The notes under the pieces are model-generated. The model did not search any database. It was not told the DNA's origin and worked only from the letters and a program-made list of their open reading frames with translations. A program made the translations under genes and the position numbers. Below, one piece after another: positions 7,419 to 15,411 of a stretch of DNA of 33,303 bases (position 1 is the first letter of the stretch; every line of letters starts with the position of its first letter). Source of the stretch: JAHOYW01 sp964515915 (lineage in GTDB: Bacteria; Verrucomicrobiota; Lentisphaeria; Victivallales; Victivallaceae); the NCBI GenBank assembly GCA_964515915.1, contig CAZEXM010000009.1:1-33303 (forward strand). Reading direction: 5' to 3'.

Positions 7419-8111
7419 ATGATGAAACGCAATACTGTAAAATCTTTAATTATTTCTTTCGTTGCTTTGCTGGCCATCTTTTTTCTGCTGGCAAATTTGA
7501 CTCAGATTTCCCCGAAACCCCTGCTTTTGCCGGCAAAACGGGAAATCAGTATTGACCTGGTCATTGAAAAACCTGAACCAAAAGTTAAAACCGGCAAAGC
7601 TCCGTCACTATCAACATCATCCAAGGCCAGGGTTTTGAACGGAGCTTTGCCCCCTGTAAACGCCAATTACCGCAAACATCTGGGATTCAGAAAATACGCC
7701 GGGGAAATGCAGCGGCGCGGTGCGCGATTTTATATTCTCGGCAGTTCAAAAAAACAAATTTATGAAATTAATTTTTCCGCAAAATCGCTGAATGCCGTCT
7801 CTGCGGCGAGCATTATCAAGCGAAACTTCAGTACCCGTACCCGGGTTATCGAAGACGAACCGGCTTTACAATTTTTCTACGACAAAGCGAAAAAAGATTT
7901 TGCTATCAGCGCTCCACGGATAATTTTGCTGGTACCGCGGCGAATGGAGCAAAAAATCGCGTCCGGGCTGTCAGCGCATGGAGTGAATATTAACAAGTTT
8001 CGCGGTTTCAGAGGCGTATATCTTATACGTTCCGGAAATTTCACCCTGAAAATCCACGAAGGTGTTTCAAACACCGGCAAACAAAAAATGAATATTGAAA
8101 TTCCCCTGTAA
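7419..8111 (+). CDS. TonB/TolA-like single-span periplasmic protein, unrecognised C-terminal domain
   Basis: A 230-aa protein with a basic N-terminus, one membrane helix at about 9-27 and a linker with SIDLVIEKPEPKVKTGK (44-60). This linker resembles those of TonB and TolA energy transducers. The remaining 150 residues form a basic alpha/beta domain with a likely strand-rich end; the usual TonB C-terminal motif is not seen. Either of two adjacent ATGs could be used; AAGGA fits the first. In the reconstructed operon without the island it directly follows the 115-aa single-span gene and ends the ExbB/ExbD-like cluster, which makes it the best candidate for the arm moved by the motor. A possible terminator follows immediately. 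Confidence 0.72.
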   Translation: MMKRNTVKSLIISFVALLAIFFLLANLTQISPKPLLLPAKREISIDLVIEKPEPKVKTGKAPSLSTSSKARVLNGALPPVNANYRKHLGFRKYAGEMQRRGARFYILGSSKKQIYEINFSAKSLNAVSAASIIKRNFSTRTRVIEDEPALQFFYDKAKKDFAISAPRIILLVPRRMEQKIASGLSAHGVNINKFRGFRGVYLIRSGNFTLKIHEGVSNTGKQKMNIEIPL

Positions 8112-8121
8112 AGGGGATTTT
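8102..8121 (+). terminator. Possible intrinsic terminator of the envelope cluster
   Basis: TCCCCT (8102-8107), a GTAA loop and AGGGGA (8112-8117) form a 6-bp stem that includes the stop codon of the preceding gene, followed by a short TTTT tract. The stem is short, so strength is doubtful. Confidence 0.4.
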
Positions 8122-8348
8122 ATACAAGGGGGAAGAAGAAACGGCTTTTTTGAAAAGCTTCGCTTTTCGACAAGCGACCCGCCGCTTGACCGCGTCCCGA
8201 ACGTCGGTTTCGTTATCTTTTTTGTTTTGTCGGTGCCGTCTATCGCGTAAGAGTCGGATATTCGGGTTATTTTTGCTACTTTTAGTTCGTAAAAGTGTAT
8301 AAATAGTGTAGGTTACCAGCTTATATTTTGAGAAAGGATTTTTATTTC
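8122..8348. other. Non-coding spacer with several small hairpins
   Basis: No gene is supported. Perfect short stems occur: GAAAAGC/GCTTTTC and CAAGCG/CGCTTG within about 8151-8190, and ACTTTTA/TAAAAGT at 8278-8296. A T-rich segment lies around 8215-8230. The AAAGGA before 8349 is the ribosome site of the permease gene. No clear promoter is seen, though TATAAA at about 8298 could serve as a -10. Confidence 0.5.
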
Positions 8349-9272
8349 ATGAATGAAATGCCGGTAAAAATAATTTACGCTATCATTGAGATGTTTTGCA
8401 TGTTCGGCGTGGGCGCTTTGGCTATGCGGCTCAAGTTTATCGAGAAAGAAGACCTCGGCAAATTGGGACGTCTGGTTATTGACATTATGTTCCCGATGCT
8501 GGCCTTCTCGTCAATAAGTTCAACTTTTGACCCGGCAAAACTTGATGAATTATGGTTATTGCCGACCCTGGGCTTCGGCTTGATGTTTTTTGGCGGCGTA
8601 CTGGGTTTCGCGTTTCGTTACGGCATGCGGAACCGTTCAAAAGACCGCATGATTACTTTTCACCATTTTTGCGCCATAAACAATTATGTTTTTTTGCCTA
8701 TGATTATCCTGCAAAGTTTATGGGGCCCCAGATATATAGCGTTCTTATTTATCATGAATATAGGTTCGACTTTGGGATTTTGGACAGTTGGTGTCGGCAT
8801 TTTGTCCGGCGGCTGCATCAAGCGCACCCTGAAAAACATTTTTTCAATAAACCTGCTGGCAGTTATGCTTGCCCTGGCTTTCTGTTCCCTCAAGATTCCA
8901 GTGCCGGACTTAGCGGCCAATGTTTTCAGTAGAATCGGCGGGATAGCGGTTCCTTTGATGCTGGTAATAATCGGCGCGGGCATCTACAGCAGCGCTCATC
9001 ATCTGTTGAAAAATAAATGGGATATTATTTATTTGTCACTGGTTCGTTTAATTATCCTGCCGCTGCTGCTGGTTTTCATTTTAAAACTTTTGCCTTTGCC
9101 GCAGGAAGTGTTCCGGGTCGTTTTTATCGTATCAATAATGCCGGTGGCGTCAAGTGCCGTTGTTTTCATGCGCCGTTTCGGCGGTGATCCTGACCTGGCG
9201 GCGCAAGCAGCGGTGGTCACGACCCTGTTATCAATCCTGACAATCCCGCTAATGACTTATTTCTTTTTATAA
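8349..9272 (+). CDS. Auxin efflux carrier (AEC) family permease
   Basis: A 307-aa polytopic membrane protein of the AEC family, bacterial secondary transporters usually linked to malate, malonate or other small organic acids. About ten hydrophobic segments are seen in two halves separated by a short loop. The family hallmarks are a first helix with FCMFGVGALAMRL, an IDIMFPMLAFSSI-type motif in the second helix, a GGIAVPLMLVIIGAGIYS segment in the second half, and an SIMPVASSAVVFMRRFGGDPDLAAQAAVVTTLLS end. The ATG at 8349 with AAAGGA upstream is preferred over a TTG at 8328. The 3' end overlaps the 3' end of the convergent kinase gene by 16 bp. The substrate cannot be told. Confidence 0.9.
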   Translation: MNEMPVKIIYAIIEMFCMFGVGALAMRLKFIEKEDLGKLGRLVIDIMFPMLAFSSISSTFDPAKLDELWLLPTLGFGLMFFGGVLGFAFRYGMRNRSKDRMITFHHFCAINNYVFLPMIILQSLWGPRYIAFLFIMNIGSTLGFWTVGVGILSGGCIKRTLKNIFSINLLAVMLALAFCSLKIPVPDLAANVFSRIGGIAVPLMLVIIGAGIYSSAHHLLKNKWDIIYLSLVRLIILPLLLVFILKLLPLPQEVFRVVFIVSIMPVASSAVVFMRRFGGDPDLAAQAAVVTTLLSILTIPLMTYFFL

Positions 9273-11635
9273 GAAGTATTTCTTCCCCAGATTTTCTTGA
9301 GTCCTTTTTCGCTGATTTGTTCAACATAATAATAAGCTAATGATGGAATCCGATTCAACGCAAACAGATATTTTGTATTATATCTTATTGCTTCAAACTG
9401 CACCTTTCCCTGCTTGATGGCTTCTTGTAATTCTGCATGGAAAGGGAATTTTTTTAGTATCAGAGTAGATTTTTTGCTTACTCTCGCCTGTTTATCCGTG
9501 AAATCACTTGAAAGGATAATTTTACCTTGTTTATTCAGCAGATACTCTTTCAGGTCAGGAATACTGTTTTTGTAGAACAAATTCTTTTGAATATAATTCA
9601 GGCTGATATCCATGGCAATTACACCCTGAAATTTATTTTCTTCATCATAAACACGTTTCATGCAGCAGACTACTATTTTGCCGCTTACGATACACTTATA
9701 CGGTTCTGACCAGCTTATCGCTTTTTTCCGGCTTAAAGCGTTCTTGTACCATGGGCGTTTGCGCGGGTCATAGTTTTTCGCATATGGTTTGCCGGGATAT
9801 GAGAACATGGTGCCATTTTTCAGACCCATAAAAATCCAAATCAAAGGCGCGCCTTTATTAACGATTATTTTTTTAATAACACTTTTTGGCTTACCCTGGA
9901 AATTCATGTCGCTTGAATACATTATATGTTTATATGTCTTGACTAAAGCAACAACTCGCTTATTCATCTTATCCGCCGGCCTTGAGTCGACCCCCTTTTT
10001 GAGAACAGCATAATCCAAGCTCATTTTTATGCCGTAGGATGGTGAGTAAACATAATCCGCAGGAGCTGTCGCCGGATCCAGAAAAGCAGCCATATTACGA
10101 TATTCCCGGGTCGCCGGGACTGCTTTGCTGCTCAAAAGCTGTCCGGCATACAGAGCCGCATTTGAAAGTTGAGTTTTAAAATAGAAAAATATACGCTCCA
10201 TTTTATATGCTCTGCGGGCAACATTACCTTGAAAACCAGCCAACATGTCTTCCCGTATCTTTTGGTCTGTTATAAGAACATTCTGGGAGTGCAAACTGTA
10301 AATAGTACTAGCAGCCAGACATAAAAGTATACTCATTATCACAGTGGAAGTAAGCATTTTGTGATTGGTCATAGCGCGCATATATTTTCTGAAACGATTA
10401 TCCGGCCTGGCAGTGGTTTCCTCGCACATAAGATAAAGTTTCAGGTCTTTAGCCATCTCGTTTGCGCTTTTATAGCGTTGAGACAGAGGCGCGCAAATGG
10501 CTTTGGCGATAATTGCTTTGAGGTCAATTGGAAGTTTCCCCTTAAGAAAACGGTGTTTGAATGGATGGTAATTACAATTAACAATGTTTTTCAACACTTC
10601 ATTTATAGTTTCACCCAACACGGCTCTTTCCAGAAAAACAATTTCAAAGAGTATCATTCCCAAAGAGAAAATATCTGATTGAGGACTGCATGTTCCACCC
10701 CTGATCAGTTCAGGAGCTATATAGCAAGGCGTTCCGACAAGTTCCTTTTTGGAATGCTTTTCAACTTCAAGCGAATGCCCGCCCTCTGAAAATCCTTCAG
10801 AATTTACCAGGCAGGCCAGTCCCCAGTCCATAACATAAACTTCGCCGTAATTGCCGATCATGATATTTTCAGGCTTGAGGTCTCTATGAATTACCCCTTT
10901 ACAATGAGCGTAATCAACCGCTTCACATACTTTAATAAGGTATTCTATGCGAGTTGCTATGGAACGTTTTTCATCAAATTTCTCTACTCCTTCACGTTTA
11001 TATAAAGTAACAGTATCCTGCAAATACTTTTGCAGGGTTTTGCCGTGAATGTGCTTCATCGCCAAATGCAGTTTACTTTCAGTTCCGCAATGCAAACCGT
11101 AAAGAGGTATAATTGAAGGATGATCCAATTGAGCCATTATCCTGGCTTCTGAAACGAACAAACTTTCATCCTGCCGCGCCCGGTTTTCGTTTTCATCATG
11201 CTTGAGGGATTTTATTACAATATTACGTTTCAAAGATTTATCAAAAGCAGTTCTGATTATTCCCTGCCCCCCCTCCGAAAACTGGTGTTTGAGCTCATAG
11301 TTGTCACAAACAGAGCGCAATTCCAAATTGTCTTTAAGTGGGGAAATAGAATCTATCGCAGTGAGAATAGTGTTTGATTTCACGAAATCATCAGCAATGC
11401 GTTTTCTGGAAAAAATAGATTTCCCCGTCAAGGAACTTGAAATACTTGCCTTGCTCAGCTTTTTACTGGAAACCGAAACATGTTTTTTGTTGCCGCTGTC
11501 AACTACTTTTTCGTAATCAACTTCAATTTTCTGGGTTAATTCAACATCCGCGGGGTTAAACGACATTTTCATAGTACGGTCAATATTTAGATGTTGAGTC
11601 TCGTTGTTTTTTTTGCCCTTAGCAGATTCAGGCAT
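9257..11635 (-). CDS. Transmembrane Ser/Thr protein kinase with C-terminal amino-acid-type dCache sensor (copy 1)
   Basis: A 792-aa kinase. Residues 1-112 are a Lys and Ser rich lead. The kinase domain (about 113-402) has Lys142, HRDLKPEN with Asp252, DWG at 270-272 in place of DFG, and APE at 307-309. The first glycine of the nucleotide loop is Ser (FSEGGQG). One membrane helix lies at about 428-448. The remaining about 340 residues are extracytoplasmic and form a dCache domain with Tyr622, Arg627, Trp629, Tyr630, Tyr646 and Asp676, the pattern described for amino-acid-binding dCache_1AA domains. There is no second membrane span. The start at 11635 has GGAGGG in front and aligns with copy 2; an upstream ATG at 11704 lies inside the promoter. 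The C-terminus is nine residues longer than that of copy 2 and overlaps the permease gene. Confidence 0.93.
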   Translation of the reverse strand: MPESAKGKKNNETQHLNIDRTMKMSFNPADVELTQKIEVDYEKVVDSGNKKHVSVSSKKLSKASISSSLTGKSIFSRKRIADDFVKSNTILTAIDSISPLKDNLELRSVCDNYELKHQFSEGGQGIIRTAFDKSLKRNIVIKSLKHDENENRARQDESLFVSEARIMAQLDHPSIIPLYGLHCGTESKLHLAMKHIHGKTLQKYLQDTVTLYKREGVEKFDEKRSIATRIEYLIKVCEAVDYAHCKGVIHRDLKPENIMIGNYGEVYVMDWGLACLVNSEGFSEGGHSLEVEKHSKKELVGTPCYIAPELIRGGTCSPQSDIFSLGMILFEIVFLERAVLGETINEVLKNIVNCNYHPFKHRFLKGKLPIDLKAIIAKAICAPLSQRYKSANEMAKDLKLYLMCEETTARPDNRFRKYMRAMTNHKMLTSTVIMSILLCLAASTIYSLHSQNVLITDQKIREDMLAGFQGNVARRAYKMERIFFYFKTQLSNAALYAGQLLSSKAVPATREYRNMAAFLDPATAPADYVYSPSYGIKMSLDYAVLKKGVDSRPADKMNKRVVALVKTYKHIMYSSDMNFQGKPKSVIKKIIVNKGAPLIWIFMGLKNGTMFSYPGKPYAKNYDPRKRPWYKNALSRKKAISWSEPYKCIVSGKIVVCCMKRVYDEENKFQGVIAMDISLNYIQKNLFYKNSIPDLKEYLLNKQGKIILSSDFTDKQARVSKKSTLILKKFPFHAELQEAIKQGKVQFEAIRYNTKYLFALNRIPSLAYYYVEQISEKGLKKIWGRNTSYKKK

Positions 11636-11675
11636 ATCCCTCCCCTCCATTAGTTTCGTTTGGATTCCTGATGTC

Positions 11676-11704
11676 AATATAACCCCTGAAAAACAGATAG
11701 TCAA
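11676..11704 (-). promoter_or_regulatory. Sigma70-like promoter of kinase copy 1
   Basis: On the minus strand TTGACT (11699-11704), a 17-bp spacer and TATATT (11676-11681). Transcription would start near 11669, giving a leader of about 34 nt that contains the GGAGGG ribosome site. Core and spacer resemble the promoter of copy 2, so the promoter was part of the duplication. Confidence 0.6.
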
Positions 11705-11751
11705 TACATTAGAACTTAACCGGCTTCGCCGGACACTAAACAGCGGCTTCT

Positions 11752-14094
11752 CTACCAGGTTTTTCGGAGTCTTTTGTCGCTGATTTGTTTAATATAATAA
11801 TAACCCAGTGATGGAATGCGGTTTAATCCGAAGATATATTTTGTCTTATATTTTATTGCTTCGAACTGTACCATTTTCTGTTCAACAGCCTTTTGAAACT
11901 CTTTCAGAAAAGGAAATTTTTTCAGTATCAGAGTAGCTTTTTCCCGATGTGTTCTGGCTTTTTTATTTTTAAAATTGCTTGAAAGGACAATTCTGCCTTT
12001 TTCGTTAAGCAAATACTCTTTCATTCCGGGGGCGGCTTGATTGCCGAACAGATGTTTCTGAATATAATCCAAACTGATATCCATACCGACTACACCCTGA
12101 AAATTATTTTCTTTATCATAAACACAGCGGGTACAGGTCATAACTATTTTTGGACTGAAAGCATCCTTGTAAGGTTTTGACCAGACTACACTGTCTTTTT
12201 GCTTCAAGGCGCTTTTATACCACGGGCGTTTACGCGGGTCATAATCTTTTGAGTAGACTCTGCCCGGATAAGATAAAGTAGAGCCATCTTTCAAACCAAT
12301 ATAAACCCAACTTAAAGGCGCTCCTCTGTTAATGATTATCTTTTTGATGGAACTTTTTGTTTCATGTTTGAATTTCGGACTGCTTGTAAACATTATATGT
12401 TTAAACATTGGCCGTAAAGTAACAACTCTTCTACTTAGCTTATCTGCCAACTCCACGCCGGGTCCCAAGTCAAATACAGCATAATCCAAACTTACTTTTT
12501 TATCATAGGCAGGCGAATAAACATAATCCGCGGGAGCTGTGGATGCCTTGCGAAAATCATCCAGACTGTATACTCGGGCAGTTATGTCTGCCTTGCTGCT
12601 CAAAATACGCCCGGCCTGATAGGCTACACTGGCAAGTTGAGTTCTGAAATGAAGGAATATACGCTCCATTTCATGGGCTCTTTGAGCGACATCATGTTGA
12701 AAATTAGTCAACATGGCTTCTCTTGCCCTTTGTTTTTTAATCAGGATATTCTGTTTGTACAGACTATAAATTGTACTGCCGGCCAAACACAAAAGTAGAC
12801 ACAGTATCACAATGGAAGTGGTCATTTTATGATTTATCATGGAGCGCACATATTTCCTGAAGCGATTATCCGGCCTGGCGGCAGTTTCCTCGCGCATAAG
12901 ATAAAGTTTCAGGTCCCCGGCCATATCGCCCGCTGTTTTGTAGCGTTGATATGGAGGTTCGCAAATAGCTTTGTCGATAATCGCCTTGAGGTCACTTGGA
13001 AGTCTCCGTTTAAGGAAGCGGTGTTTAAAGAGACGATAATTGCCATCAATAATATTTTTCAATACATCATATAAGGTTTCACCAGGCACGGCCCTTTCCA
13101 GTGTGATGATCTCAAAAAGTATCATTCCCAGAGAGAAAATGTCTGATTGAGGGCTGTATTTTTCGCCCCTGATCAGTTCAGGAGCAATGTAACAAGGCGT
13201 TCCGACAAGTTCATCTTTTGAACGTTCTTCATTTTTCGCCGGGCGCTCATCGCCCGAAAAATTTTCAGGATTAACCAGCCAGGCCAGGCCCCAATCCATA
13301 ACATAAACTTCGCCGTAACTGCCAATCATGATATTTTCAGGCTTGAGGTCTCTATGAATGACTCCTTTGCAGTGGGCATAATCAACCGCTTCGCATACTT
13401 TAATGAGGTATTCTATGCGGGTTGCCGTGGAGCGTTTCTCGTCGAAATTAGCTACTCCCTCACGTCCATACAAAACCGTGACCGCCTGTAAATAATTTTG
13501 CAGGGTTTTGCCGTGAATGTGCTTCATTGCCAAATGCAGTTTACTTTTGGTTCCGCAATGCAAACCATAGAGAGGAATAATTGAGGGGTGATCCAGCTGG
13601 GCCATTATCCTGGCTTCGGAAACAAACAAACTTTCATCTTCCCGCGCCCGATTTCTGTTTTCATCGAGCTTAAGGGATTTTATTGCTATATCACGTTTCA
13701 GGGATTTATCGAAAGCAGTACTGATTATCCCCTGCGAACCTTCCGAAAACGATTCTTTAAGCTCATAGTTCTTGTGAATATCCTGCAATTCCAATTTATT
13801 TTTAAGTGGAGATACTGAACCTATGGCCGAGGGAACAGTGTTTGATTTCACATAATCATCGGTAACCCGTTTTCTGATAAAAATAGATCTTCCAATCGCG
13901 GAACTTTTCTTGCTCGATTTTATGATGGAGATAAAGCTGTTCTTTTTGTTAGCGCCGTCGATTACTTTTTCATAATCAACGTCAATTTTCTGAGTAGCTT
14001 CGACATTTGCGTCGTTAATCAGCATCTTCACAGTACGATTACCAGCGAAAAGTTGAGCCTCGTTATTTTTTTTGCCGTTAGCAGCTTCTAACAT
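11752..14094 (-). CDS. Transmembrane Ser/Thr protein kinase with C-terminal amino-acid-type dCache sensor (copy 2)
   Basis: A 780-aa paralogue of the downstream kinase, aligning from first to last residue. Kinase domain about 110-400 with Lys139, HRDLKPEN (catalytic Asp249), DWG at 267-269 and GTPCYIAPE. One membrane helix at about 424-444. The dCache sensor fills 450-780 with Tyr618, Arg623, Trp625, Tyr626, Tyr642 and Asp672. The catalytic core is nearly identical between copies over long stretches, while the 60 residues before it and the sensor have diverged more. That fits conserved signalling output with drifting input specificity. AAGGGA precedes the ATG. The protein ends in KTW, where copy 1 continues nine residues. 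Substrates are unknown; no partner phosphatase is in the window. Confidence 0.93.
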   Translation of the reverse strand: MLEAANGKKNNEAQLFAGNRTVKMLINDANVEATQKIDVDYEKVIDGANKKNSFISIIKSSKKSSAIGRSIFIRKRVTDDYVKSNTVPSAIGSVSPLKNKLELQDIHKNYELKESFSEGSQGIISTAFDKSLKRDIAIKSLKLDENRNRAREDESLFVSEARIMAQLDHPSIIPLYGLHCGTKSKLHLAMKHIHGKTLQNYLQAVTVLYGREGVANFDEKRSTATRIEYLIKVCEAVDYAHCKGVIHRDLKPENIMIGSYGEVYVMDWGLAWLVNPENFSGDERPAKNEERSKDELVGTPCYIAPELIRGEKYSPQSDIFSLGMILFEIITLERAVPGETLYDVLKNIIDGNYRLFKHRFLKRRLPSDLKAIIDKAICEPPYQRYKTAGDMAGDLKLYLMREETAARPDNRFRKYVRSMINHKMTTSIVILCLLLCLAGSTIYSLYKQNILIKKQRAREAMLTNFQHDVAQRAHEMERIFLHFRTQLASVAYQAGRILSSKADITARVYSLDDFRKASTAPADYVYSPAYDKKVSLDYAVFDLGPGVELADKLSRRVVTLRPMFKHIMFTSSPKFKHETKSSIKKIIINRGAPLSWVYIGLKDGSTLSYPGRVYSKDYDPRKRPWYKSALKQKDSVVWSKPYKDAFSPKIVMTCTRCVYDKENNFQGVVGMDISLDYIQKHLFGNQAAPGMKEYLLNEKGRIVLSSNFKNKKARTHREKATLILKKFPFLKEFQKAVEQKMVQFEAIKYKTKYIFGLNRIPSLGYYYIKQISDKRLRKTW

Positions 14095-14127
14095 GTAATC
14101 CCTTTTCGTTATTTGTGCTTCTGCATC

Positions 14128-14155
14128 AATATAATCCGAAAAAACAAATCGTCAA
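14128..14155 (-). promoter_or_regulatory. Sigma70-like promoter of kinase copy 2
   Basis: On the minus strand TTGACG (14150-14155), a 16-bp spacer and TATATT (14128-14133). The -35 box overlaps the last codons of the acyltransferase gene. Together with the flanking GTATTGAC and TATATTGA it matches the copy 1 promoter closely. Confidence 0.55.
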
Positions 14156-15411
14156 TACCCGCGTTTCTTTTTTGCTCGACAATTTTTACCTGTATCTTGA
14201 GGAAACAACAACCACATACCATTGTGAAAAATGCCGCCGTCATGCAAAAAAGCGGCAAATGATTTACGCATAGCGCTATCATGGGGAACGATATCAATAC
14301 CCCCGCTTACAGCCTGCTGGCCAAAAACCCGGGAAACCGCAGCGGAACTGTCCGGAAACGGCAGCAAATATCCACAACGTTGAAACTTGATGATATTGGA
14401 ACTTTCTTTCAGCAAATTTTCAAACTGCGGATCGAACAGCCACGAAAAACAACAAAAACTTTTAAATTTGCATTCCGGAAAATACTCAGGAAAAAATTTC
14501 AATGCCTGCAGGAAAGAATCCAGACAAGCCTCGACAGGCATAGGCCCATCCGCTGGAATGTGAACATTTATTACCTGGTCCCCCTTTTGCAAAGCCACGC
14601 TCCAATCAGCTAAGTCAAACTCTATTATTTCCTTATGGGCATAGCCGTCAGGACTTATTAAATTACCGGTGGCCTTGCCGTTTTTTTCCGAGTAACTCGA
14701 AACCCAGTGTCCCGCTTCATCCCAATTATCCTCCACGCCGTCAATAAGTCCCTGCCGGTTGTAACGGATGTTGTCTCCAGCCAAGGCTTTAACTTTTCCG
14801 CTTGCGCGATGCCGGAAAACATGCTCGTCATAATTAAAATCATAAGTATGAAACTGCAAACGGCCGAGCCGGAAAATAATACCGCGTAATAAATCCATTT
14901 CCCAAACTATCGCGGGCACTTGCTTAACACCATAAATACCATATTCGCGATACCACTGTTTTGTCCAAATACCTATGTCCGCAAAAGTGTCGAGCATAAC
15001 CTGACGCGGATAAGCTTTTTCCGCATAAAGTTTCTCCATACCCGGGTAAGCGCTTAAAAGCAGAATCAGGCAGATACACGGGTATAATTTTTCATAAACC
15101 GCCTCGAAATCCGGTAAATCCTTAGCTATGGAACGCTCATAATCGCATTCGTGCAGGACACGATGAAAATGCCACATCGCGAAAACTAAATTATCATCTT
15201 CAAGCAAAGTTTCTTTCAGCTTCAGAAAACCAACAATAATATCATTTGGAATTTGTGCCGACTCCGCGTGTTTACGCAGAAACTCATCACTCAAAAACCA
15301 TACCCTCTCCGCTCCCGGAAAAGTTTTCTCAGATTCGGGGATTGCCTTCTTGACAAGCCCGGGTATTTTCCCGTCCTGATAACAGGACGATAAAATATTT
15401 TGTAAATCCAT
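14152..15411 (-). CDS. Acyltransferase-like protein (NAT_N + GNAT-like C-terminal domain)
   Basis: A 419-aa soluble protein. The helical N-terminal half (FLKLKETLLEDDNLVFAMWHFHRVL region and WYREYGIYGVKQVPAIVWEMDLLRGIIFRLGRLQF at about 175-210) and the C-terminal half (INVHIPADGPMPVEACLDSF, then FPECKFKSFCCFSWLFDPQF) resemble the two-domain proteins named N-acyltransferase N-terminal domain plus GNAT-like C-terminal domain. Their substrates are, as far as I know, not established. Its start codon abuts the stop of the M20 amidohydrolase gene, so the two are surely co-transcribed, last in the pyr operon. One enzyme that may attach and one that removes acyl groups from amines suggests a shared substrate. 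Family call from recalled motif shape, moderately sure. Confidence 0.6.
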   Translation of the reverse strand: MDLQNILSSCYQDGKIPGLVKKAIPESEKTFPGAERVWFLSDEFLRKHAESAQIPNDIIVGFLKLKETLLEDDNLVFAMWHFHRVLHECDYERSIAKDLPDFEAVYEKLYPCICLILLLSAYPGMEKLYAEKAYPRQVMLDTFADIGIWTKQWYREYGIYGVKQVPAIVWEMDLLRGIIFRLGRLQFHTYDFNYDEHVFRHRASGKVKALAGDNIRYNRQGLIDGVEDNWDEAGHWVSSYSEKNGKATGNLISPDGYAHKEIIEFDLADWSVALQKGDQVINVHIPADGPMPVEACLDSFLQALKFFPEYFPECKFKSFCCFSWLFDPQFENLLKESSNIIKFQRCGYLLPFPDSSAAVSRVFGQQAVSGGIDIVPHDSAMRKSFAAFLHDGGIFHNGMWLLFPQDTGKNCRAKKKRGY

